Source: Nocardioides humilatus
Lineage (GTDB): Bacteria > Actinomycetota > Actinomycetes > Propionibacteriales > Nocardioidaceae
NCBI RefSeq assembly: GCF_008373755.1
Contig: NZ_VUJV01000001.1
Location: 434,001 to 498,000 of the forward strand
Length of the DNA stretch: 64,000 nucleotides
Direction: 5' to 3'
Shown: piece after piece, positions 51,680 through 59,424 of the stretch
Layout: each line of letters starts with the position of its first letter
How positions within the stretch are numbered: position 1 is the first letter of the stretch
Translations under genes and position numbers: made by a program
Notes under the pieces: model-generated
What the model was told of the DNA's origin: nothing
Seen by the model: only the letters and a program-made list of their open reading frames with translations
Databases searched by the model: none

Positions 51680-52669
51680 ATGCCACCCACTGTCTCCACG
51701 GACCAGGGGTCGTCACCGGGGCTCGCGGCCTATGCCGACGTCACCGCCAGCGAGACCTCGCTGCGACGCTTCCTCCACGGCCTTCCCGGCGTCGACCAGG
51801 TCGGCGCAGAGGCGCGCGCCGCGCAGCTCGGCACCCGCTCGATCAAGACCACGGCGAAGGCGCACGCGCTCGACCTGGCGATCACGATGGTCGACCTGAC
51901 CACGCTCGAGGGACAGGACACCCCCGGCAAGGTCCGGGCCCTCGCCAACAAGGCGCTGCGGCCCGACCCCGCCGACCCGACCTGTCCGTCGGTCGCGGCG
52001 GTCTGCGTCTACGGCGACATGGTGGCCGACGTGAAGGCCGTCGTCGGCGACAACGTCAACGTGGCTGCGGTGGCGACCGCGTTCCCGAGCGGGCGCGCGT
52101 CGATGGAGATCAAGCTGGCCGACACCCGCGACGCGGTCGCGGCGGGTGCCGACGAGATCGACATGGTGATCGACCGCGGAGCGTTCCTCGCGGGCCACTA
52201 CCTCCAGGTCTTCGAGGAGATCGTGGCGGTCCGCGAGGCCTGCCAGCGTGCCGACGGCACCCATGCCCACCTCAAGGTGATCATGGAGACCGGCGAGCTC
52301 CAGACCTACGACAACGTACGTCGCGCCTCGTGGCTCTCCATGCTCGCCGGCGGCGACTTCATCAAGACTTCCACGGGCAAGGTGCAGCCGGCGGCGACGC
52401 TGCCCGTCACCTTGGTGATGCTCGAGGCCGTCCGCGACTTCCGCGAGGCCACCGGCGTCCAGATCGGCGTCAAGCCCGCCGGCGGCATCCGCACCTCCAA
52501 GGACGCCATCAAGTACCTCGTGATGGTCAACGAGGTGGCCGGACCTGACTGGCTGACCCCGGACTGGTTCCGGTTCGGCGCCTCGACGTTGCTCAACGAG
52601 CTGCTGATGCAGCGCACCAAGCTCACCACCGGCCGCTACAGCGGTCCCGACTACTTCACCTTGGACTGA
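51680..52669 (+). CDS. deoC: Deoxyribose-phosphate aldolase
   Basis: 329 aa from ATG 51680; the upstream open frame overlaps paralogue H in another frame. Class I aldolase splitting 2-deoxyribose 5-phosphate to glyceraldehyde 3-phosphate and acetaldehyde. The Schiff-base lysine is in DFIKTSTGK (Lys229) and the relay lysine in VKPAGGIRTS (Lys265). SVAAVCVYGDMV and DEIDMVIDRGAF are typical of the long actinobacterial form, which is larger than E. coli DeoC. Starts an operon with the two aldehyde dehydrogenase genes and the kinase; the acetaldehyde it makes is the probable substrate of the dehydrogenase. Confidence 0.94.
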   Translation: MPPTVSTDQGSSPGLAAYADVTASETSLRRFLHGLPGVDQVGAEARAAQLGTRSIKTTAKAHALDLAITMVDLTTLEGQDTPGKVRALANKALRPDPADPTCPSVAAVCVYGDMVADVKAVVGDNVNVAAVATAFPSGRASMEIKLADTRDAVAAGADEIDMVIDRGAFLAGHYLQVFEEIVAVREACQRADGTHAHLKVIMETGELQTYDNVRRASWLSMLAGGDFIKTSTGKVQPAATLPVTLVMLEAVRDFREATGVQIGVKPAGGIRTSKDAIKYLVMVNEVAGPDWLTPDWFRFGASTLLNELLMQRTKLTTGRYSGPDYFTLD

Positions 52670-52674
52670 TCACC

Positions 52675-54108
52675 ATGGCGTTCGAGTACGCACCGGCTCC
52701 TGAGTCCCGGAGCATCGTCGACATCAAGCCGTCCTACGGCCTCTTCATCGACGGCGAGTTCGTCGATGGCCACGGATCGGCGTTCAAGTCGATCAACCCG
52801 GCCACCGAGGAGACCCTCGCCGAGATCGCCGAGGCCGACGCGGCCGACGTCGACAAGGCGGTCAAGGCCGCCCGTCGCGCCTTCCGCACGTGGTCGCGGA
52901 TGCCCGGCAAGGAACGGTCGAAGTACCTCTACCGGATCGCCCGGATCATCCAGGAGCGCAGCCGCGAGCTCGCCGTCCTGGAGTCGATCGACAACGGCAA
53001 GCCGATCAAGGAGAGCCGCGACGTCGACGTACCGATCGTCGCCGCTCACTTCTTCTACTACGCCGGCTGGGCCGACAAGTTGGAATACGCCGGCCTCGGG
53101 GCCAACCCGCAGCCGCTCGGCGTCGCCGGCCAGGTCATCCCCTGGAACTTCCCGCTGCTCATGCTCGCGTGGAAGGTCGCCCCCGCCCTCGCCTGCGGCA
53201 ACACCGTCGTGCTCAAGCCCGCCGAGACCACGCCGCTGACCGCGCTGCTCTTCGCCGAGATCTGCCAGCAGGCCGACCTCCCGGCGGGCGTCGTCAACAT
53301 CGTCACCGGCGCCGGTGACACCGGCCAGGCGGTCGTGTCCCACCCCGACGTCGACAAGGTCGCCTTCACCGGCTCGACCGGGGTCGGCAAGGCGATCGCG
53401 CGTGCCATCGCCGGCTCCGACAAGAAGGCGACCCTCGAGCTCGGCGGCAAGGCCGCCAACATCGTCTTCGACGACGCGGCCATCGACCAGGCGGTCGAGG
53501 GCATCGTCGGCGGGATCTTCTTCAACCAGGGCCACGTCTGCTGTGCCGGCTCGCGCCTCCTGGTGCAGGAGTCGGTCGCCGACGAGGTCATGGCCAAGCT
53601 CAAGCGCCGCATGGGCACGCTGCGCGTGGGCGACCCGCTCGACAAGAACACCGACATCGGCGCCATCAACTCCGCCGAGCAGCTGGCCCGCATCCGGGCC
53701 CTCGCCGAGATCGGCGAGGACGAGGGCGCCGAGCGCTGGGCTCCCCCGTGCGAGCTGCCGAGCGCGGGCTTCTGGTTCCCGCCGACCGTCTTCACCGGCG
53801 TCTCCCAGGCCCACCGGATCGCGCGCGACGAGGTCTTCGGACCGGTGCTGTCGGTGCTGACCTTCCGGACCCCGTCCGAGGCGATCGAGAAGGCCAACAA
53901 CACGCCGTACGGCCTTTCTGCCGGCGTGTGGACCGAGAAGGGTTCCCGGATCCTCCACATGGCCAACGAGCTCCGTGCCGGCGTCGTGTGGGCCAACACG
54001 TTCAACAAGTTCGACCCGGCCAGCCCGTTCGGCGGCTACAAGGAGTCCGGCTACGGACGCGAGGGCGGCCGTCAGGGCCTCTCCGCCTACCTCAAGGCTG
54101 GTGCGTGA
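52675..54108 (+). CDS. Aldehyde dehydrogenase, catalytic subunit (ALDH16-like N-terminal part)
   Basis: 477 aa, 5 bases after deoC. NAD(P)-dependent oxidation of an aldehyde to the acid. PWNFPLLMLAWKVAPALACGN and FTGSTGVGKAIA form the nucleotide site; Glu255 in LELGGKAAN is the general base and Cys289 in NQGHVCCAG the nucleophile (GHVC here where GQxC is usual). All catalytic residues are present. The next gene encodes a second, incomplete ALDH domain, so the pair resembles bacterial ALDH16 split in two. Context points to acetaldehyde from DeoC. Confidence 0.92.
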   Translation: MAFEYAPAPESRSIVDIKPSYGLFIDGEFVDGHGSAFKSINPATEETLAEIAEADAADVDKAVKAARRAFRTWSRMPGKERSKYLYRIARIIQERSRELAVLESIDNGKPIKESRDVDVPIVAAHFFYYAGWADKLEYAGLGANPQPLGVAGQVIPWNFPLLMLAWKVAPALACGNTVVLKPAETTPLTALLFAEICQQADLPAGVVNIVTGAGDTGQAVVSHPDVDKVAFTGSTGVGKAIARAIAGSDKKATLELGGKAANIVFDDAAIDQAVEGIVGGIFFNQGHVCCAGSRLLVQESVADEVMAKLKRRMGTLRVGDPLDKNTDIGAINSAEQLARIRALAEIGEDEGAERWAPPCELPSAGFWFPPTVFTGVSQAHRIARDEVFGPVLSVLTFRTPSEAIEKANNTPYGLSAGVWTEKGSRILHMANELRAGVVWANTFNKFDPASPFGGYKESGYGREGGRQGLSAYLKAGA

Positions 54109-54977
54109 TGGCTCGGATCGACGTGCGCAAGACCTACAAGCTCTACATCGGCGGGGCGTTCCCGCGCTCGGAGTCGGGGCACTCCTACGAGGTCCAGGAC
54201 AGCAAGGGGAAGTTCGTGGCCAACGCCGCGCTGGCGTCGCGCAAGGACGTGCGTGACGCGGTCGTCGCCGCTCGCAAGGCGTTCCCCGGCTGGTCGAGCC
54301 GCACGGCTTACAACCGGGCCCAGATCCTCTACCGGATCGCCGAGGTCATGGAGGACCGCCGGGCGCAGTTCGTGCAGGCCGTCCAGCAGTCCGAGGGCGG
54401 CACCGCTGCCGCCGCGGGCCGCCAGGTCGACGAGGCGATCGACCGCCTGGTCTGGTACGCCGGCTGGGCCGACAAGCTCGCCCAGGTCGTCGGCAACGCC
54501 AACCCGGTCGCGGGTCCGTTCTTCAACCACTCGGCACCCGAGCCGACCGGCGTCGTCGGCGTGCTCGCGCCGCAGTCGTCGTCGCTCCTCGGCCTGGTCT
54601 CCGTCGTCGCACCGGTGATCGTGACCGGCAACACCGCGGTGGTCGTGTCGTCGTACTCCCGGCCGCTGCCGGCCGTCACGTTCTCCGAGGTCATGGCAAC
54701 CTCCGACGTGCCTGGTGGCGTCGTCAACGTGCTGACCGGTGACGCTGCCCCTCTCGGCCCCTGGCTCGCCGCCCACATGGACGTCAACGCGATCGACCTC
54801 TGTGGGGTCGCCGGTGACGACGAGCTGTCCACCGCCCTCGAGGTCGCCGCCGCTGACAACCTCAAGCGCGTACGACGTGCGCCTGCCGCTGAGCCCGACT
54901 GGAGTGCCGACCCGGCCCTGTCCACCATGACGGACTTCGTCGAGACCAAGACGGTCTGGCACCCGATCGGCGTCTAG
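54108..54977 (+). CDS. Non-catalytic aldehyde dehydrogenase domain protein (ALDH16-like C-terminal part)
   Basis: 289 aa; ATG 54108 shares a base with the preceding stop (TGATG). It aligns with the N-terminal, NAD-binding half of an ALDH (YIGGAFPRSESGHSYEV, AARKAFPGWSSRTAYNRAQIL, VVGVLAPQSSSLLGLVSVVAP) but ends at TKTVWHPIGV before any catalytic Cys. The Asn of the usual PWN is replaced (APQSS). The frame is intact and ends at a normal operon junction, so this is a preserved pseudo-enzyme and not a broken gene. It probably pairs with the catalytic subunit. Confidence 0.82.
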   Translation: MARIDVRKTYKLYIGGAFPRSESGHSYEVQDSKGKFVANAALASRKDVRDAVVAARKAFPGWSSRTAYNRAQILYRIAEVMEDRRAQFVQAVQQSEGGTAAAAGRQVDEAIDRLVWYAGWADKLAQVVGNANPVAGPFFNHSAPEPTGVVGVLAPQSSSLLGLVSVVAPVIVTGNTAVVVSSYSRPLPAVTFSEVMATSDVPGGVVNVLTGDAAPLGPWLAAHMDVNAIDLCGVAGDDELSTALEVAAADNLKRVRRAPAAEPDWSADPALSTMTDFVETKTVWHPIGV

Positions 54978-55618
54978 TGGCGAAGGTGATCGTGCTTGCC
55001 GGTCCCTCCGGGGCCGGCAAGTCGCGACTCGCGCAGCGGCTCGAGGACCGGTTCGGGTGGCCGACCCTACGGCTCGACGACTTCTACCGCGACGGTGACG
55101 AGCCGGGCCTCCCGCTGATCCACGAGGGCGCCAACGCGGGCCTGGTCGACTGGGACCACCCCGGCACGTGGCACTGCGAGGACGCCGAGGCGGCATTGCT
55201 CGAGCTGTGCCGTACCGGAGCGACCGACGTGCCCGTCTACTCGATCTCCGAGAGCCGCCGCACCGGTGCGCAGCGTCTCGACATCGGCGATGCCGCGGTG
55301 TTCTGCGCCGAGGGGATCTTCGCCCCCGACGTGGTGCGCGCCTGCCGTGAAGCGGGCGTCCTGGAGGCGGCCTACTGCGTGACCCAGCACCGCGCCGTGA
55401 CCTTCTGGCGCCGGCTCAGCCGTGACCTGCGCGAGCACCGCAAGCCGCCGCTGGTGCTGATGCGACGAGGGCTGGCGCTGGCGCGCGCGCAGCGCGACGT
55501 CGTACGACGTGCGGTCGATGCCGGGTGCCGGGTCGCGACCGGCGACAAGGCCTTCACCGAGATCGTCGCCGCCCACGCCGGCGACCGACAGCCGGGCAAA
55601 CGTGGACTGGCCCACTGA
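54977..55618 (+). CDS. Uridine kinase-like P-loop kinase
   Basis: 213 aa from GTG 54977, overlapping the previous stop by one base. Walker A GPSGAGKS at residues 9-16, LRLDDFYRDGDEPGLP as the uridine kinase/phosphoribulokinase substrate strand, DWDHPGTWHCEDAE, and the lid Arg-rich segment FWRRLSRDLREHRKPP. Predicted to phosphorylate uridine or cytidine with ATP. The nucleoside context (deoC, deoA, cdd, importer) supports salvage. Confidence 0.85.
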   Translation: MAKVIVLAGPSGAGKSRLAQRLEDRFGWPTLRLDDFYRDGDEPGLPLIHEGANAGLVDWDHPGTWHCEDAEAALLELCRTGATDVPVYSISESRRTGAQRLDIGDAAVFCAEGIFAPDVVRACREAGVLEAAYCVTQHRAVTFWRRLSRDLREHRKPPLVLMRRGLALARAQRDVVRRAVDAGCRVATGDKAFTEIVAAHAGDRQPGKRGLAH

Positions 55619-56132
55619 CGTCCTTCCCGGGGCCCTCCAGCAGCCCGACAGCGTCTCCTGCGGCCCGACCAGCGTCGTGGCCGCCCGGATGCTCCTGGAG
55701 CCCTCCTGGCGCCCTCCGGACGTCCCTGCGGAGATCGCTCGCACCCACCAGCGGCTGACGTCGACCCACAGCGCTCGCGACCGCTTCCAGATGCCGTGGC
55801 CGCGCCGACTCGGCACCCCGCCCTGGGCCGTCGCCAACGCCTTCACGTCGCTCATCGGTGCCGAGCGCATCGCAGCCGTCAACGTGCGGCCGCGCCCAGA
55901 GGTCGGCTTCGACGTGCTGGTCGAGCAGGTCCGCAGGCGGCCCGTCGCCGTCTACCTCGGCAACCGCTGGCTCCCCCGCCACGTGGTCCTCGCCTTCGAG
56001 GAGGTCCACCACGAGGACGCCGTACGACTCTTCGACCCGGCGCGAGGCGAGCTCGTCACCGTCCCCCGGGACAGGTGGACGCAGCACCGGGTCGGCGTGG
56101 CCGGCTGGTCGTACTTCTGGTTCGTCGTCTGA
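55602..56132 (+). CDS. C39-like papain-fold cysteine peptidase domain protein
   Basis: 176 aa from GTG 55602, overlapping the kinase stop by 17 bases. It has Cys20 in DSVSCGPTSVVAARML, His127 in LPRHVVLAF and Asp145 in LFDPARGELVTV, the C-H-D order of C39/papain-like peptidases. No signal peptide or ABC domain is attached, so it is cytoplasmic unless exported otherwise. Activity is inferred from the triad only; such domains also act as amidases or inactive binders. Its tight coupling to a nucleoside kinase is unexplained. Confidence 0.65.
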   Translation: MDWPTDVLPGALQQPDSVSCGPTSVVAARMLLEPSWRPPDVPAEIARTHQRLTSTHSARDRFQMPWPRRLGTPPWAVANAFTSLIGAERIAAVNVRPRPEVGFDVLVEQVRRRPVAVYLGNRWLPRHVVLAFEEVHHEDAVRLFDPARGELVTVPRDRWTQHRVGVAGWSYFWFVV

Positions 56133-56135
56133 ACC

Positions 56136-57215
56136 TCAGCGGTGGTCGGCGTACCAGGGCTTGATGACGTCCATGATCAGCCGGTAGCGCTCGTCGTAGG
56201 GCAAGAAGGCAGACTTCATCGCGTTGACGCTGAGCCACTCCACCTTGTCGAGGCCCCACCCGAACGCCTCGCACAGGAGCTGGTGCTCCTTGGTCATCGA
56301 CGTGCCGCTCATCAGCCGGTTGTCGGTGTTGACGGTGACCCGGAAGCGCAGGTCGGCGAGCAGCCCGATCGGGTGCTCACCGATCGAGGCGGCCGCACCC
56401 GTCTGCAGGTTGGAGGACGGGCACATCTCGAGCGGGATCCGCTTGTCGCGGACGTAGGACGCCAACCGCCCCAATTTGGCAGTTCCGTCGTCGGCAACGG
56501 CGATGTCGTCGATGATCCGCACGCCATGGCCGAGCCGGTCGGCGCCGCACCACTGGACCGCCTCCCAGATCGACGGCAGCCCGAATGCCTCACCGGCGTG
56601 ACAGGTCGCATGCCCGTTCTCCTGGCGGACGTAGTCGAACGCGTCGAGGAAGCGGGTCGGCGGGAACCCGGCTTCAGGCCCCGCGATGTCGAAGCCCGCG
56701 ACCCCGTTGTCGCGATAGCGCACCGCGAGCTCGGCGATCTCCAGTGACGGCGCCGCCTGCCGCATCGCCGTCAGCAGCTGGCGTACGACGATCCTGCCGC
56801 CGCTCGCCTCCACCCCCTGCGCGAAGCCCTCGGCCACGGCTCCGATGACCTGCTCGAGGGCAAGGCCGCGCTGGACGTGCAGCTCGGGCGCGTAGCGGAT
56901 CTCGGCATAGACGACGCCGTCGGCAGCCAGGTCCTCGACGCACTCGCGCGCCACCCGCGCGAGGGCCGACTCGCTCTGCATGACGCCCACGGTGTGCTCG
57001 AAGGTCTCGAGGTAGCGCACCAACGATCCCGAGTCGGCAGACTCCGCGAACCAGGCGCCGAGCTCGACGGCGTCGTTGGCCGGGAGCTCGTGACCGGCCT
57101 CGGCGGCCAGCTCGATGATCGTCGCGGGCCGCAATCCGCCGTCGAGGTGATCATGGAGGAGGACCTTGGGTGCGGACCTCAGCTCGTCGATCGTCGGCAT
57201 ACCTGTAGGTTCCAT
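56136..57215 (-). CDS. add: Adenosine deaminase
   Basis: 359 aa from ATG 57215, with AGGAAG about 9 bases upstream; ATG 57200 is an alternative. Zinc hydrolase turning (deoxy)adenosine into (deoxy)inosine, which PNP can then cleave. Metal site HDHLDGG (His21/His23), catalytic [15 protein letters not shown] and the terminal metal Asp in [19 protein letters not shown] and full length match bacterial Add. Convergent with the C39-like gene at a 3-base gap. Confidence 0.94.
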   Translation of the reverse strand: MEPTGMPTIDELRSAPKVLLHDHLDGGLRPATIIELAAEAGHELPANDAVELGAWFAESADSGSLVRYLETFEHTVGVMQSESALARVARECVEDLAADGVVYAEIRYAPELHVQRGLALEQVIGAVAEGFAQGVEASGGRIVVRQLLTAMRQAAPSLEIAELAVRYRDNGVAGFDIAGPEAGFPPTRFLDAFDYVRQENGHATCHAGEAFGLPSIWEAVQWCGADRLGHGVRIIDDIAVADDGTAKLGRLASYVRDKRIPLEMCPSSNLQTGAAASIGEHPIGLLADLRFRVTVNTDNRLMSGTSMTKEHQLLCEAFGWGLDKVEWLSVNAMKSAFLPYDERYRLIMDVIKPWYADHR

Positions 57216-57262
57216 GCCGACATTCTTCCTACGAGGTCAACCATGGCAAGAAGGAGACGGTG

Positions 57263-57718
57263 ATGCGGGTCTTCAGCACGTTCGAGGAGCTCGAGGCCGC
57301 TGCCGGCGAGCAGGTCGGCACCAGCGACTGGGTCACGATCGACCAGCGCCGCGTCAACCAGTTCGCCGATGCCACGGGCGACCACCAGTGGATCCACGTC
57401 GACGTCGAGCGCGCGAAGGACGGCCCCTTCGGCGGCACCATCGCCCACGGCTACCTGACCCTCGCGCTGGTGCCGTGGATGGGCAGCCAGGTCTTCAAGC
57501 TGGCCACTCCGGGCGCCAAGCTCAACTACGGCGTCAACAAGGTCCGCTTCCCCGCCCCGCTGCTCGTGGGCTCCCGGATCCGCGTCCACGTGACCATCCA
57601 GAGCGTCGCCGACGTGCCGGCCGGCAAGCAGCTGACCGTCAGCCACACGATCGAGATCGAGGGCCAGGACCGGCCGGCGTGCGTCGCCGAGACCGTCGTC
57701 CTGCTCCTCCCCAGCTGA
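57263..57718 (+). CDS. MaoC-like (R)-enoyl-CoA hydratase/dehydratase
   Basis: 151 aa from ATG 57263, with AAGGAG 6 bases upstream. Single hot-dog domain with the catalytic D-x4-H motif in FADATGDHQWIHVDVERA and the overhanging segment FGGTIAHGYLTLAL. It hydrates enoyl-CoA (or dehydrates 3-hydroxyacyl-CoA) in fatty acid or polyketide metabolism. It diverges from add and has no obvious link to the nucleoside genes around it. Confidence 0.9.
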   Translation: MRVFSTFEELEAAAGEQVGTSDWVTIDQRRVNQFADATGDHQWIHVDVERAKDGPFGGTIAHGYLTLALVPWMGSQVFKLATPGAKLNYGVNKVRFPAPLLVGSRIRVHVTIQSVADVPAGKQLTVSHTIEIEGQDRPACVAETVVLLLPS

Positions 57719-57736
57719 TCCTCGAACGACCCGGGG

Positions 57737-59023
57737 TCAGTCGACCCGGTCGATGACGATCGGCCGGGCGTCGTAGGCCGTCCCGGGCTCGTCGATCCAG
57801 TAGCCGCCGTCGAGGGCGGCCAGCGCCCGGTCGAACCGCTCGGGCGTGTCCGTATGGAGCGTGAAGAGCGCCTGTCCGGCGGTGACCGAGTCGCCGGGGC
57901 GGGCGTGCCAGACGATGCCGGCACCGGCCTGCACCGGGTCCTCCTTGCGCTCCCGACCGGCGCCGAGCCGCCACGCGGCCACGCCGACGGCGAGTGCGTC
58001 GAGGCGGGTCAGGACGCCGTCGGCCTCGGCGGTCACGACGTGCGACTCCTTCGCCACCGGAAGCGTCGCGTCGGGGTCGCCGCCCTGTGCCCGGATCATC
58101 GCCTTCCACGCGTCCATGGCGGATCCGTCGGCGAGCCGGTCGGCCGGGTCGACGTCGGTGACACCGGCGCAGGCGAGCATCTCGCGTGCCAGGGCCAAGG
58201 TCAGCTCGACGACGTCGGCCGGGCCGCCGCCGGCGAGCACCTCGACGGACTCGGTGACCTCGATGGCGTTGCCGGCGGTGTAGCCGAGCGGCACGTCCAT
58301 GTCGGTCAGCAGCGCGACGGTCTTCACCCCCGCATCGGTGCCGAGCGCGACCATCACCTCGGCCAACTCACGCGCCCGGTCCACGTCCTTCATGAACGCC
58401 CCGGAGCCCACCTTCACGTCGAGCACCAGCGCGCCGGTGCCCTCCGCGATCTTCTTGCTCATGATCGAGGAGGCGATCAGCGGGATCGCCTCGACGGTGC
58501 CGGTCACGTCGCGCAGCGCGTAGAGCTTGCGGTCGGCCGGCGCCAGGCCGTCACCGGCTGCGCAGATGACCGCGCCGACCGACTCGAGCTGCGCCATCAT
58601 CTCGTCGTTGGAGAGCGCGGCGCGCCACCCGGGGATCGACTCGAGCTTGTCGAGCGTGCCACCGGTGTGGCCGAGCCCGCGCCCTGAAAGCTGGGGTACG
58701 GCGACGCCGCACGCCGCCACCAGCGGAGCCAGAGGCAGGGTGATCTTGTCGCCGACCCCCCCGGTCGAGTGCTTGTCGGCGGTCGGCCGCGAGAGGGCGG
58801 AGAAGTCCATCCGCTCCCCCGACGCGATCATCGCGGCGGTCCAGTCGGCGATCTCGCGGCGGTCCATGCCGTTGAGGAGGATCGCCATGGCCAGCGCCGA
58901 CATCTGCTCGTCGGCCACCACCCCGTGGGTGTAGGCGTCGAGGACCCAGTCGATCTGGCTCTTGCTCAGCGTGCCCCGGTCGCGCTTGGTCGAGATCACC
59001 TCGACCGCGTCGTGCCCCGTCAC
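57737..59023 (-). CDS. deoA: Thymidine phosphorylase
   Basis: 428 aa. Cleaves thymidine or deoxyuridine with phosphate to base and deoxyribose 1-phosphate. Phosphate-binding KHSTGGVGDK, the signature SGRGLGHTGGTLDKLESIPG, and the pyrimidine-binding KVGSGAFMK. C-terminal biotinyl-like domain with WHARPGDSVTAGQALFTLH. The start overlaps the cdd stop by 4 bases. Last gene of the importer-cdd-deoA operon. Confidence 0.95.
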   Translation of the reverse strand: MTGHDAVEVISTKRDRGTLSKSQIDWVLDAYTHGVVADEQMSALAMAILLNGMDRREIADWTAAMIASGERMDFSALSRPTADKHSTGGVGDKITLPLAPLVAACGVAVPQLSGRGLGHTGGTLDKLESIPGWRAALSNDEMMAQLESVGAVICAAGDGLAPADRKLYALRDVTGTVEAIPLIASSIMSKKIAEGTGALVLDVKVGSGAFMKDVDRARELAEVMVALGTDAGVKTVALLTDMDVPLGYTAGNAIEVTESVEVLAGGGPADVVELTLALAREMLACAGVTDVDPADRLADGSAMDAWKAMIRAQGGDPDATLPVAKESHVVTAEADGVLTRLDALAVGVAAWRLGAGRERKEDPVQAGAGIVWHARPGDSVTAGQALFTLHTDTPERFDRALAALDGGYWIDEPGTAYDARPIVIDRVD

Positions 59024-59421
59024 TTCTCCTCCACCTCAGCCAGGTCCTCGGGTCCGAAGGCCAGCGGCAGCACCTCGGCCATGGTCATCACACCTTCGGG
59101 CGTCATCAGCTCGAGCGTCGCGCCACCGGCCTCGTAGAGGATCTGCCGGCAGCGTCCGCACGGCATGATCACCTCGCCCGACCCGTTGACGCACACCACG
59201 TGCATCAACCGACCACCACCGGTGGCGTGGAGCGAGGACACGAGTCCGCACTCGGCGCAGAGGGTGACGCCGTAGCCGGCGTTCTCGACGTTGCAGCCCA
59301 CCAGCAGGCGACCGTCGTCGGCGAGCCCCGCGGCACCCACGTGGAAGCGCGAGTACGGCGCGTACGCGCGCGCGGAGACCTCGGTCGCCGCAACCCGCAG
59401 CGCCTCCCAATCGACAGCCAC
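59020..59421 (-). CDS. cdd: Cytidine deaminase
   Basis: 133 aa. Zinc enzyme deaminating (deoxy)cytidine to (deoxy)uridine. Cys55 and Glu57 in CAECGLV, Cys88 and Cys91 in PCGRCRQ give the Zn site and proton shuttle. VGCNVENAGYG is the substrate loop. The small tetrameric type. It sits 3 bases after the downstream permease gene's stop and overlaps deoA, so the four are co-translated. Confidence 0.95.
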   Translation of the reverse strand: MAVDWEALRVAATEVSARAYAPYSRFHVGAAGLADDGRLLVGCNVENAGYGVTLCAECGLVSSLHATGGGRLMHVVCVNGSGEVIMPCGRCRQILYEAGGATLELMTPEGVMTMAEVLPLAFGPEDLAEVEEK

Positions 59422-59424
59422 CGG

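Noticed and set aside
54108-54977. Second aldehyde dehydrogenase as a frameshifted or truncated pseudogene
   Set aside because: Frame is intact, starts in a coupled TGATG junction and ends in a coupled junction with the kinase gene; no ALDH C-terminal sequence is found in other frames downstream.
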